64,000 nucleotides of DNA, from the NCBI RefSeq assembly GCF_002900365.1, contig NZ_CP025979.1, forward strand, positions 3,038,001-3,102,000, in the 5' to 3' direction. Below are positions 9,178 through 17,408 of the stretch, piece by piece. Below the pieces are notes generated by a model that ran no database searches, was not told the origin of the DNA, and saw nothing but the letters and a program-made list of their open reading frames with translations. Made by a program: the position numbers and the translations under genes. The DNA comes from Escherichia marmotae. GTDB taxonomy: Bacteria; Pseudomonadota; Gammaproteobacteria; Enterobacterales; Enterobacteriaceae. How positions within the stretch are numbered: position 1 is the first letter of the stretch; each line of letters opens with the position of its first letter.

Positions 9178-9405
9178 GGCAGTATTCCTGCATTAATAAA
9201 AAGGAAAATTCTCTGCTGACAACCATAACGAAGTGCATTTTATGCCAGGGGGAAAACGGCATGAAATGCCATCAGAACGGAATGAAATGCCTCAGTTCAG
9301 GAATGAATGACGTGACAAACATTCACAACAATAATTATTAAGTCAGTTAGCACCCACTATCAATACAATGATTGTTATAACCGATCCCGCATTGTAAAAA
9401 ACAAG
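9178..9405. promoter_or_regulatory. yhjX upstream region
   Basis: Intergenic region between yhjY and yhjX, both transcribed leftward. It contains a run of similar short units around 9250-9305 (GGCATGAAATGCC, GGAATGAAATGCC, GGAATGAATG), which look like a reiterated operator. In K-12 YpdB (PyrR) binds direct repeats ahead of yhjX, but whether these units are those sites is inference. Confidence 0.4.
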
Positions 9406-10104
9406 TTAAAACCTGGCACTAACCCCCATGGTATACAAATAATCACTATCATTGGCGCTATTCTCTGCCTGGGATAACGCAGCATAAGCGGCAATATTTT
9501 GGTTAAGCAGCATATCGGCTCCCACCGTCACATCAAGCCAGTTGCCGTTCTGATTTGTCGCCGTCATGCGGCTCAAACCTGATTGAGCCTTCCAGAGATT
9601 CTCGCCAAATTGCTGGTTATAGCTGATTTGCGCCCAAGGGCGGAAATCACCAAGCCGGGAATCAACACGCCAACCCAACGTACTGACGCTGGCATGCCAT
9701 AACGGATCGGTCAGTGTTGCAGTGCTGTCGCCAAACTCGTTATACATCGAAGTGGTCGTTCCGTCGTAATGCAATGCGGCGACCGGGCCTGTTGTAACGT
9801 GTTCATATAAAGGGAAGTTCCAGCCCATACTCATGCTGCTGGTTACATCCGCGGGAGTTTCTTCCGCCAGATTAACTTCCAGTCCCAGCGCCCTTTGGCT
9901 ACTTTGAATACGTTGCGACAAAATATCGTTGTAATCAGGTTGGTGATCACTATCCCAGGTATAACGCTCTGTGGTATGTCCTGGCTGCGTATCAACGATA
10001 TATTCTTGTTGCCAGGCGTAAGCGGTGTTGAGAAAAAAAGAACTGATTACCACGCTCGCCAGCAGACTTAGGGGCCAGCGACCACCGCATTTTTTTATGA
10101 TCAT
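9406..10104 (-). CDS. yhjY: YhjY, autotransporter beta-barrel-like outer membrane protein
   Basis: A 232-residue protein from the ATG at 10104; a GTG two codons earlier is possible. The signal peptide covers about residues 1-30, ending NTAYA before WQQEY. The rest resembles an autotransporter beta domain with alternating hydrophobic strands, ending in ARF with the terminal phenylalanine typical of BAM-assembled outer membrane proteins. There is no passenger domain. The function is not established. It is transcribed away from tag. Confidence 0.9.
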   Translation of the reverse strand: MIIKKCGGRWPLSLLASVVISSFFLNTAYAWQQEYIVDTQPGHTTERYTWDSDHQPDYNDILSQRIQSSQRALGLEVNLAEETPADVTSSMSMGWNFPLYEHVTTGPVAALHYDGTTTSMYNEFGDSTATLTDPLWHASVSTLGWRVDSRLGDFRPWAQISYNQQFGENLWKAQSGLSRMTATNQNGNWLDVTVGADMLLNQNIAAYAALSQAENSANDSDYLYTMGVSARF

Positions 10105-10261
10105 TAACACGACTCCAGGGAAGAGCCGAATTCGGCATTATTATTGTCATTGTATGAAGGATATCGGGCATATTAGTCCTGTATTAAATATTGACTTTTT
10201 CGCCGGTGCGTCAAGAAAAGCAGGTGAAATTTTTACGAACAGGTGCATAGAGAGGGAAAGT

Positions 10262-10825
10262 ATGGAACGTTGCGGCTGGGTGAGTCAGGACCCGCTTTAT
10301 ATTGCCTACCACGATGAAGAGTGGGGCGTGCCTGAAACTGACAGTAAAAAACTGTTCGAAATGATCTGCCTTGAAGGGCAACAAGCTGGGCTGTCCTGGA
10401 TTACCGTCCTCAAAAAACGTGAAAATTATCGCGCCTGTTTTCATCAATTCGATCCCGTGAAGGTCGCTGCAATGCAGGAAGAGGATGTTGAAAGGCTGGT
10501 GCAGGACGCCGGAATTATCCGCCATCGCGGGAAAATCCAGGCCATTATTGGCAATGCGCGCGCATACCTGCAAATGGAACAGAACGGCGAACCATTTGCC
10601 GACTTTGTCTGGTCGTTCGTAAATCATCAGCCGCAGGTGACACAAGCCACAACGTTGAGTGAAATCCCCACATCAACGCCCGCCTCCGACGCGCTTTCTA
10701 AAGCATTGAAAAAACGCGGTTTTAAATTCGTTGGATCAACGATTTGTTACTCCTTTATGCAGGCATGTGGGCTGGTGAATGATCATGTGGTTGGCTGCTG
10801 TTGCCATCCGGGGAATAAAGCATGA
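10262..10825 (+). CDS. tag: Tag, 3-methyladenine DNA glycosylase I
   Basis: Constitutive base-excision repair enzyme that removes 3-methyladenine from alkylated DNA. It is 187 residues, full length. The zinc-binding residues of the family are visible: Cys4 and His17 at the N-terminus, and the C-terminal His and Cys in HVVGCCCHPG. The conserved LFEMICLEGQQAGLSW carries the catalytic-pocket glutamate. A longer in-frame reading upstream is ignored because the ATG at MERCGW follows an AGGGAAAG Shine-Dalgarno. Its stop overlaps the start of yiaC. Confidence 0.97.
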   Translation: MERCGWVSQDPLYIAYHDEEWGVPETDSKKLFEMICLEGQQAGLSWITVLKKRENYRACFHQFDPVKVAAMQEEDVERLVQDAGIIRHRGKIQAIIGNARAYLQMEQNGEPFADFVWSFVNHQPQVTQATTLSEIPTSTPASDALSKALKKRGFKFVGSTICYSFMQACGLVNDHVVGCCCHPGNKA

Positions 10826-11262
10826 TTAGACAAGCACAACGTTCGGAACTGCCCGCAATCCTTGAACTGTGGCTGGAAAGTACAACCTGGGGACATCCCT
10901 TTATAGAAGAAAGTTACTGGCGTGACTGCATTCCGCTGGTGCGTGATGCATATCTTGCCAACGCGCAAAACTGGGTATGGGAAGAAAACGGTGAATTTCT
11001 CGGTTTTGCCAGCATTATGGAAGGGCGGTTTCTGGCAGCAATGTTTGTCGCACCGAAGGCTGTCAGACGCGGTATCGGTAAGGCTTTGATGCAACATATG
11101 CAACAGCGCCATCCTCATTTATTGCTGGAGGTTTACCAGAAAAACCAGCCAGCAATAAGTTTTTACCATGCGCAGGGTTTTCAAATTGTCGACTGCGCAT
11201 GGCAGGAGGAAACCCAACTCCCTACCTGGATTATGGACTGGCAGGCGGATCAAACGCCGTAA
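10822..11262 (+). CDS. yiaC: YiaC, GNAT-family lysine acetyltransferase
   Basis: A 146-residue GNAT-fold protein, reported in E. coli as a protein lysine acetyltransferase. The acetyl-CoA loop is visible as RRGIGKALMQH around residues 80-90, with the following VYQKNQPAISFYHAQGF strand-helix typical of the fold. The ATG overlaps the tag stop (ATGA), so the two genes form an operon. Its 3' end overlaps the convergent bisC gene by 32 bases. Confidence 0.93.
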   Translation: MIRQAQRSELPAILELWLESTTWGHPFIEESYWRDCIPLVRDAYLANAQNWVWEENGEFLGFASIMEGRFLAAMFVAPKAVRRGIGKALMQHMQQRHPHLLLEVYQKNQPAISFYHAQGFQIVDCAWQEETQLPTWIMDWQADQTP

Positions 11263-13498
11263 GTTTAAGTTCAGGCCCCGTGTATTTTTCCAGCCACGCC
11301 AGCGCCGTGTTACCCGCACAACCATTACCCAGCCGCGAGCTTGGGAAGTCTTTGGTCAGCACATTCACCGCGCCATTTTTACAAATGCCGCCAGCAGTAA
11401 AATCCAGATCTGGCCATGCCCCTTCGTGAATGCAAATCACACCAGGCCTGATGCCTTCACTAATCACCGCTCCGGCAAGAATTTGCCCGCGCGAGTTCCA
11501 CAACCGAACAGTATCGCCATTTTGTATGCCGCGTGCCTTTGCATCGTCAGGATGAATGGTGACAGGCTCACGGTTTGCCACCGCATACAATTCGCGAAGT
11601 GAACTGTAATTCAACTGACTGTGCAGGCGATGCGCCGGATGGGCTGAAAGTACCTGCAACTGCTCTGCTTCGGCGTTGCCCCACCACTCATTGGGTTCCA
11701 GCCACATCGGATGGCCTGGACAATCCCGATAACCGTAATCCGCAATGCGCTGCGAGAAGATCTCAATCTTACCACTGGTCGTCTTTAATGGGTGTGCCTG
11801 CGGGTCGCGGCGAAAATCCGCGAAACGGATAAACCGCTTGCTGTCTGGATTTTCTGGCATCTCAATTAACTGATTGGCTTCCCAGAACTCGTCAAACGGC
11901 GGTATTTCAACCTGCTGATTTTCTCCACGCTGCCGCGCAACGTTATAGAACGTTTCCAGCCATTGCAGCTCACTCTTCCCTTCCGTAAACCGGGCATAGC
12001 CGCCCTTCTCCCAGCGCTCACTTAACTCAGCAAAAACATCAAAATCATTACGCGCTTCACCACGCGGTGGCACCACTTGCTTCATCGGCACCAGATGTTG
12101 ATTGCTGTAATCGCCGGTCATAGTGAGATCGTTACGCTCAAACGACGTAGTCGCAGGGAGGACGATATCGGCATGTTTCGCCGCCGCCGTCCAGAAACAT
12201 TCCGATATCACCACCAGCTCCGGTTTTTGCCAGGCGCGAATCAGACGATGAGTATCCTGATGATGGGTGAAGTTAGCGCCGCCAGGGTTTTCTAATGCTT
12301 CGACAATGCGGGCTACGGGGATTTTATCTACCGCATCAGTGCCACCCGGCAAACTGCCCTGCATGGAAGGCAGCACCGCAGCGCGGCGGGTCGGGTTGCC
12401 GCCATTAGCAAAATGGTAAGAAAGACCAAAACCGCCACCGGGCGTGCCGATTTGCCCTAACATTGCCGCCAGCGTGACTATCATCCAGTGTTTTTGCTCA
12501 CCAAACTGCTGGCGCTGCATTCCCCATCCAGCCATCAGCATAGTGGTATTTTGGTGGAAAATAGTTGCCAGCTCGCGGATTTTCTCTGCGCCAACACCGC
12601 AAATCTCCGCGGCCCATTCGGCATTTTTTGCAATGCCATCACTCTCGCCCAACAAATAAGAGGCGAAGACGTCATAACCTGTGGTGCAACGCGCCAGAAA
12701 TGCCTCGTCGTGCCAGCCGTTTTCCACCAGCGTGTGAGCTATCCCCAGCATCAGCGCCACATCAGTCCCCATATGCGGAGAGACCCATTCCATTTTATCG
12801 CCAAAGAAATCGACGGTTTCCGATCGCATTGGATCAATGCAGATCAGCTTTTTCCCGCTGTCACGCAGTGCGGCAAAGTAAGAAAGTCCCTGCTCATCGG
12901 ACGCATTCCACGCAATTTTCAGCGTGTTTAATGGGTTAGCACTCCACAGCACCACCACGTCGCTATTTTCCAGCACCAGCGGCCAGCTAGTCTGCTGCTG
13001 ATAGACTTCGCTGCCACCCACGACATACGGCATGATCGCCTGTGCCGCGCCGGTTGAATAATCGCCCAGATGGCCGGTATAACCGCCTGCCAGCGCCATA
13101 TAGCGTTGTAACAAGGTTGACGCTTTATGCAGCACACCGTTTGAACGCCAACCGTAGGAACCGGCAAAAATCGATGCCGGACCATAAGCCTCACGAATGC
13201 GTTTATGCTGATGGTGGATGAGATCCAGCGCCTCATCCCAACTCACACGAACAAATTCATCCTGCCCGCGAACGCCTTGTGGTTTTTCTGGCGATGCGAG
13301 GAAACCTTTGCGCACCATCGGAAATTGCACTCGCGTGTTGCTATGAACCTGGTCACGAACCGCGCTCTGCAAGGAATTTTCCATTTCTGTGGCTAACGCA
13401 CCACGCGAGCTGAAGACTGTTTCACCGTCGGTTTCAACCAACATGGGCCCCCAGTGGGCGGCAGTAAGAACGGAATAACGTGAGGATGAGATGGCCAA
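11231..13498 (-). CDS. bisC: BisC, biotin sulfoxide reductase (22-residue internal deletion)
   Basis: Cytoplasmic molybdopterin-guanine-dinucleotide enzyme that reduces biotin sulfoxide and methionine sulfoxide. The start is TTG at 13498, preceded by an AGGAG Shine-Dalgarno. The protein has 755 residues; I recall 777 in K-12. The difference maps to one place: ENPGG is followed directly by ANFTHHQD, so the segment that normally ends in the conserved WAGG before the HHQD motif is missing, in frame. The flanking sequence GGCGGCGCT suggests slippage between short repeats. The removed part lines the cofactor cleft in DMSO-reductase relatives, so activity is doubtful. Confidence 0.9.
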   Translation of the reverse strand: MAISSSRYSVLTAAHWGPMLVETDGETVFSSRGALATEMENSLQSAVRDQVHSNTRVQFPMVRKGFLASPEKPQGVRGQDEFVRVSWDEALDLIHHQHKRIREAYGPASIFAGSYGWRSNGVLHKASTLLQRYMALAGGYTGHLGDYSTGAAQAIMPYVVGGSEVYQQQTSWPLVLENSDVVVLWSANPLNTLKIAWNASDEQGLSYFAALRDSGKKLICIDPMRSETVDFFGDKMEWVSPHMGTDVALMLGIAHTLVENGWHDEAFLARCTTGYDVFASYLLGESDGIAKNAEWAAEICGVGAEKIRELATIFHQNTTMLMAGWGMQRQQFGEQKHWMIVTLAAMLGQIGTPGGGFGLSYHFANGGNPTRRAAVLPSMQGSLPGGTDAVDKIPVARIVEALENPGGANFTHHQDTHRLIRAWQKPELVVISECFWTAAAKHADIVLPATTSFERNDLTMTGDYSNQHLVPMKQVVPPRGEARNDFDVFAELSERWEKGGYARFTEGKSELQWLETFYNVARQRGENQQVEIPPFDEFWEANQLIEMPENPDSKRFIRFADFRRDPQAHPLKTTSGKIEIFSQRIADYGYRDCPGHPMWLEPNEWWGNAEAEQLQVLSAHPAHRLHSQLNYSSLRELYAVANREPVTIHPDDAKARGIQNGDTVRLWNSRGQILAGAVISEGIRPGVICIHEGAWPDLDFTAGGICKNGAVNVLTKDFPSSRLGNGCAGNTALAWLEKYTGPELKLTAFDPPASP

Positions 13499-13650
13499 AC
13501 CGAAGGCTCCTGAAAGGTTAGATGTATTGAGCAGTTAAATATTACTTACAAATTTCCGAGTATTCCCAGGAATAATCTTCATGTTCACACGGCATAATCT
13601 CCCGCCACGAAACCCGTGACCAAGAATAAAAAGGTTATTAAGGATTAACA

Positions 13651-14310
13651 ATGAAGAAACGTGTTTATCTTATTGCTGCCGTAGTCAGCGGCGCTCTGGC
13701 GGTATCTGGTTGTACAACTAACCCTTACACCGGCGAACGCGAAGCAGGTAAATCTGCTATCGGTGCAGGTCTGGGCTCTCTCGTTGGTGCGGGTATTGGC
13801 GCTCTCTCTTCTTCGAAGAAAGATCGCGGTAAAGGTGCGCTGATTGGCGCAGCGGCAGGTGCGGCACTGGGCGGCGGTGTTGGTTATTACATGGATGTGC
13901 AGGAAGCGAAACTGCGTGACAAAATGCGCGGCACCGGTGTTAGCGTAACCCGCAGCGGAGATAACATTATCCTCAACATGCCGAACAACGTGACCTTTGA
14001 CAGCAGCAGCGCCACCCTGAAACCAGCAGGTGCTAACACCCTGACCGGCGTTGCAATGGTGCTGAAAGAGTATCCAAAAACGGCGGTTAACGTGATTGGC
14101 TACACCGACAGCACTGGTGGTCACGACCTGAATATGCGTCTGTCCCAGCAGCGTGCTGATTCCGTTGCCAGCGCATTGATCACCCAGGGCGTGGACGCCA
14201 GCCGTATTCGTACCCAAGGTCTTGGCCCGGCTAACCCAATCGCCAGCAACAGCACCGCAGAAGGCAAAGCCCAAAACCGTCGCGTAGAAATTACGTTAAG
14301 CCCGCTGTAA
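13651..14310 (+). CDS. yiaD: YiaD, OmpA-domain outer-membrane lipoprotein
   Basis: A 219-residue lipoprotein. The signal peptide ends in the lipobox AVSGC with the lipidated Cys at residue 21; the +2 residue is threonine, so Lol sorting to the outer membrane is expected. Residues 30-85 form a glycine-zipper segment, and residues 105-215 an OmpA-like peptidoglycan-binding domain with VIGYTDSTGGHDLNMRLSQQRA. In E. coli it is a multicopy suppressor of a temperature-sensitive bamB bamD background. It is monocistronic, with a terminator right after it. Confidence 0.94.
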   Translation: MKKRVYLIAAVVSGALAVSGCTTNPYTGEREAGKSAIGAGLGSLVGAGIGALSSSKKDRGKGALIGAAAGAALGGGVGYYMDVQEAKLRDKMRGTGVSVTRSGDNIILNMPNNVTFDSSSATLKPAGANTLTGVAMVLKEYPKTAVNVIGYTDSTGGHDLNMRLSQQRADSVASALITQGVDASRIRTQGLGPANPIASNSTAEGKAQNRRVEITLSPL

Positions 14311-14319
14311 TCACTGTCA

Positions 14320-14350
14320 TGCCAGGTGACGAAGAAATCACCTGGCATTC
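14320..14350 (+). terminator. yiaD terminator
   Basis: TGCCAGGTGA (14320-14329) pairs with TCACCTGGCA (14338-14347) around an eight-base loop, followed by a T-rich tract. It lies between yiaD and ghrB, which are on the same strand. Confidence 0.8.
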
Positions 14351-14413
14351 TTCGGTTTTCCTGCTTCATTTTTCAGGCTAAGGTGATCGCCTTATCAGTG
14401 AATGGAGAGAAGA

Positions 14414-15388
14414 ATGAAGCCGTCCGTTATCCTCTACAAAGCCTTACCTGATGATTTACTGCAACGCCTGCAAGAGCATTTCATCGTTCACCAGGTGGCA
14501 AATCTCAATCCACAGACCATCGAACAAAACGCGGCGATTTTTGCCGAAGCTGAAGGTCTACTGGGTTCAAATGAGAATGTTGATGCCACGTTGCTGGAAA
14601 AGATGCCGAAACTGCGTGCCACTTCAACTATCTCTGTCGGCTATGACAATTTCGATGTCGATGCGCTTAATGCCCGGAAAATCCTGCTGATGCATACGCC
14701 AACCGTATTAACGGAAACAGTAGCCGATACGCTGATGGCGCTGGTGCTGTGTACCGCGCGTCGGGTTGTGGAAGTCGCGGAGCGCGTAAAAGCGGGCGAA
14801 TGGACCGCCAATATCGGCCCGGACTGGTACGGCACTGATGTTCACCATAAAACACTGGGGATTGTCGGAATGGGACGGATCGGAATGGCGCTGGCGCAAC
14901 GTGCGCACTTTGGCTTCAACATGCCAATTCTTTATAACGCTCGTCGCCATCATAAAGAAGCTGAAGAACGCTTTAACGCCCGCTACTGTGATCTGGATAC
15001 ATTGTTACAAGAATCAGATTTCGTTTGCCTGATCCTGCCGCTAACTGAAGAAACTCATCACCTGTTTGGCGCTGAACAATTCGCCAAAATGAAATCTTCC
15101 GCCATCTTCATTAATGCAGGGCGTGGGCCGGTAGTTGACGAAAATGCACTGATTGCCGCATTACAGAAAGGGGAAATTCACGCCGCCGGGCTGGATGTCT
15201 TCGAACAAGAGCCATTGCCCGTAGATTCACCGTTGCTATCAATGACCAATGTCGTTGCAGTACCGCATATTGGTTCGGCCACTCATGAGACGCGTTATGG
15301 CATGGCTGCCTGTGCCGTGGATAATTTGATTAATGCGTTGCTGGGGAAGGTTGAGAAGAACTGTGTGAATCCGCACGTCGCGGGCTAA
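14414..15388 (+). CDS. ghrB: GhrB, glyoxylate/hydroxypyruvate (2-ketogluconate) reductase
   Basis: NAD(P)H-dependent D-2-hydroxyacid dehydrogenase that reduces glyoxylate, hydroxypyruvate and 2-keto-gluconate. The start at MKPSVILYK gives 324 residues, as in K-12; four upstream in-frame codons include the ribosome-binding site GGAGAGAAGA. The nucleotide-binding motif GIVGMGRIG lies near 150, the substrate-binding INAGRGPVVDE near 235 and the catalytic histidine in PHIGSATHE near 283. It is complete and monocistronic, with a shared bidirectional terminator downstream. Confidence 0.96.
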   Translation: MKPSVILYKALPDDLLQRLQEHFIVHQVANLNPQTIEQNAAIFAEAEGLLGSNENVDATLLEKMPKLRATSTISVGYDNFDVDALNARKILLMHTPTVLTETVADTLMALVLCTARRVVEVAERVKAGEWTANIGPDWYGTDVHHKTLGIVGMGRIGMALAQRAHFGFNMPILYNARRHHKEAEERFNARYCDLDTLLQESDFVCLILPLTEETHHLFGAEQFAKMKSSAIFINAGRGPVVDENALIAALQKGEIHAAGLDVFEQEPLPVDSPLLSMTNVVAVPHIGSATHETRYGMAACAVDNLINALLGKVEKNCVNPHVAG

Positions 15389-15405
15389 GCCGCGACTGCG
15401 TAGAT

Positions 15406-15433
15406 AAAAGCCCGATAACTTCTCGGGCTTTTA
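15406..15433. terminator. Bidirectional terminator between ghrB and yiaF
   Basis: AAAAGCCCGA pairs with TCGGGCTTTT around the loop TAACTTC. The A tract on one side and T tract on the other let it serve both converging genes. Confidence 0.88.
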
Positions 15434-15437
15434 CCGT

Positions 15438-16148
15438 TTATTGGGTTGCAGTTACTGCTGCGGTCCAGGCCTGATTAAACGCCTGATGCTGTGCCGGTAA
15501 TGGCGCGATCAGTTTGTTATATTCACTTGCCTGCTGGGAAGTCGGGAACTGAATGCCGTTCGATACAAAGCTCACCTGAGTACCTTGCTGAGCAATGTAG
15601 TCTCCAACCATCACCAGTTGTTGCGTGAAGGTTTGTGCCGCTGGAATCAGCGGTTGCAAGGCATCGGCCGGAGTAGTCACCACTTTAGTGAATGCCTGAT
15701 CAAAGACCGGTTTCAGATCGTCAGCTTGTTTTAGCGCAGAGTGCGCGGCATCTGCCTGCAACTTCGCATTTTGCAATTGTTGCGCCAGTACGCCCAGAGA
15801 ACCGTTCATTTCACGCAGTGGACCACTTTGCGTGACGTAATCCTGCGGTACACGAATCGCGTTAACGCTGTCTACAACCGGACGCAGACCGGAATCCATC
15901 GCCTGATTAACCTGTTGGGAATAGCCATACAGGATCGCGTAATCAGAGACAAAAGGACCAAATTGTTTTTTCTGATCGGCAGTCAGGGTTGGTAGACGTT
16001 CACCGCTACGCATCACAGTATTCTGCAGGAAGTCGATAAACGCTTTACGCTGATCGCCTTCTTTATCAAAACACCCACTCAGGCTAACTACCATTAATAA
16101 CGCCGCAAGAGGCGCAAACCAGCGAGAGCAGGACTTTCCTGTCGCCAT
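15438..16148 (-). CDS. yiaF: YiaF, DUF3053 lipoprotein
   Basis: A 236-residue lipoprotein of unknown function from MATGKSCSRW; the frame is open 14 codons further upstream, but the chosen start follows an AGGAGTAAGAAA ribosome-binding site. The signal peptide ends in the lipobox SLSGC, with Cys near residue 26. The mature part is helical and rich in Gln and Ala. No catalytic motif is visible. It is monocistronic and converges with ghrB. Confidence 0.9.
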   Translation of the reverse strand: MATGKSCSRWFAPLAALLMVVSLSGCFDKEGDQRKAFIDFLQNTVMRSGERLPTLTADQKKQFGPFVSDYAILYGYSQQVNQAMDSGLRPVVDSVNAIRVPQDYVTQSGPLREMNGSLGVLAQQLQNAKLQADAAHSALKQADDLKPVFDQAFTKVVTTPADALQPLIPAAQTFTQQLVMVGDYIAQQGTQVSFVSNGIQFPTSQQASEYNKLIAPLPAQHQAFNQAWTAAVTATQ

Positions 16149-16579
16149 TTTCTTACTCCTTTCACCCAAAAAAAGCGCACAACGACACACGCGTGTCTGA
16201 CGCAGACAAGGATAGTCCAGGACAGGCCTACAGGATACCCTTTATGTATAATCTTCCTGGGAAAATGATGGAGAAAATGAAGTAAGGTTAATTTGTTGTT
16301 TCATTGTTAAAAATTGATATTGCCATTGTGTTTTTGTTGCCAGGACTTTCCTTCTCGTTGGGAGGCCAGATTTTCGAAATCTTTACAAATCACGGCCAGT
16401 ACGAGATATATCTGCATATATCAGATCGTTAGGTGACTATAAGTCACGGTGACTGACGGGCTGAATCGAATCACACTCAAAGCATGTCTAACTTCTCCCC
16501 GCTATGCCTGTTTTCCCGACTATTCTTAATAAGCTTCGATGAAATTCACGATCCCGCAGTGTGATTTGAGGAGTTTTCA
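16149..16579. promoter_or_regulatory. Divergent yiaF/yiaG upstream region
   Basis: About 430 non-coding bases separate divergent yiaF and yiaG. The yiaG side ends in a clear Shine-Dalgarno (GAGGAG, 16567-16573). AT-rich promoter-like sequence is present around 16255-16330. A palindromic ATATATCTGCATATATCAGAT lies near 16405-16425. No gene is evident. Confidence 0.45.
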
Positions 16580-16870
16580 ATGGAATATAAAGATCCAATG
16601 CATGAGTTGTTGAGTAGCCTGGAACAGATTGTTTTTAAAGATGAAACACAGAAAATTACCCTGACACACAGACCAACACCTTGTACCGAAATTGAGCAAT
16701 TACGCAAAGGGACAGGGTTAAAAATTGATGATTTCGCCCGGGTTTTGGGCGTATCTGTTGCCATGGTAAAGGAATGGGAATCCAGACGCGTGAAGCCTTC
16801 CAGTGCCGAACTAAAACTTATGCGCCTGATTCAAGCCAACCCGGCATTAAGTAAGCAGTTGATGGAATAG
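16580..16870 (+). CDS. yiaG: YiaG, HTH XRE-family regulator
   Basis: A 96-residue protein with an XRE/HigA-like helix-turn-helix in its C-terminal half. LRKGTGLKIDDFARVLGVSV forms the first helices and MVKEWESRRVKPS the recognition region, around residues 35-75. This architecture is shared with HigA-type antitoxins, but no toxin gene lies next to it. It is monocistronic. In E. coli it is a stationary-phase-associated predicted regulator; its targets are not known to me. Confidence 0.88.
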   Translation: MEYKDPMHELLSSLEQIVFKDETQKITLTHRPTPCTEIEQLRKGTGLKIDDFARVLGVSVAMVKEWESRRVKPSSAELKLMRLIQANPALSKQLME

Positions 16871-17151
16871 GTTTTTATTCCCTTTTTTGATGATGACGGT
16901 CCTGCTGACAGGGCCGCTTTCTGAACGATTAATCATAAATTTGAAAAATAAATGTTGCATCACCACCCAATGCGTGGCTTAATGCACTCAACGGTTTGAC
17001 GTACAGACCATTAAAGCAGTGTAGTAAGGCAAGTCCCTTCAAGAGTTATCGTTGATACCCCTCGTAGTGCACATTTCCTTTAACGCTTCAAAAATCTGTA
17101 AAGCACGCCATAACGCCGAAAGGCACAATTAATTATTAAAGGTAATACACT
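16871..17151 (+). promoter_or_regulatory. cspA promoter and cold-responsive 5' leader
   Basis: The cspA mRNA start can be placed at the A of ACGGTTTGACG at 16991 by similarity to the known transcript. This gives a 161-nt leader that begins with the cold box TTTGACGTACAGACC. In K-12 the leader is 159 nt; this one has an extra T in CACATTTCC and an extra A in CAAAAATCTG. The leader acts as an RNA thermosensor that refolds on cold shock. A ribosome-binding site (AAAGG) lies just before the start codon. Confidence 0.85.
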
Positions 17152-17364
17152 ATGTCCGGTAAAATGACTGGTATCGTAAAATGGTTCAACGCTGACAAAG
17201 GCTTCGGCTTCATCACTCCTGACGATGGCTCTAAAGATGTGTTCGTACACTTCTCTGCTATCCAGAACGATGGTTACAAATCTCTGGACGAAGGTCAGAA
17301 AGTGTCCTTCACCATCGAAAGCGGCGCTAAAGGCCCGGCAGCTGGTAACGTAATCAGCCTGTAA
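17152..17364 (+). CDS. cspA: CspA, major cold-shock protein and RNA chaperone
   Basis: A 70-residue OB-fold protein that melts RNA structure and antiterminates transcription after cold shock. Both nucleic-acid motifs are present: RNP1 KGFGFI near residue 16 and RNP2 VFVHF near residue 30. The sequence matches K-12 CspA over the full length. The coding region and leader are intact, but the downstream intrinsic terminator is interrupted by an IS4 element, so transcripts should extend into the insertion sequence in antisense to its transposase. Confidence 0.98.
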   Translation: MSGKMTGIVKWFNADKGFGFITPDDGSKDVFVHFSAIQNDGYKSLDEGQKVSFTIESGAKGPAAGNVISL

Positions 17365-17388
17365 TCTCTGCTTAAAAGCACAGAATCT

Positions 17389-17408
17389 AAGATCCCTGCC
17401 AATTGGCG
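17389..17408 (+). terminator. Left half of the cspA terminator, split by IS4
   Basis: The bases AGATCCCTGCCAATTGGCG are the left arm and centre of the cspA terminator. The right arm and T tract, GGGGATTTTTTT, are now at 18847-18860 on the other side of IS4. The short internal palindrome TGCCAATTGGC remains, but it lacks the complete stem and the T run. Confidence 0.85.
17396..17408. repeat. Left target-site duplication of IS4
   Basis: CTGCCAATTGGCG occurs here and again at 18837-18849, directly flanking the IS4 ends. Duplications of 11-13 bases are the known IS4 signature. Confidence 0.92.

Noticed and set aside
11231..11262. Overlap of yiaC and bisC 3' ends as a sign of a misplaced stop
   Set aside because: Both proteins end in normal family sequence, and short convergent overlaps are common in E. 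coli.
16580..16870. yiaG as the antitoxin of a HigBA-type pair
   Set aside because: No toxin-like small gene lies upstream or downstream; cspA and its leader follow directly.
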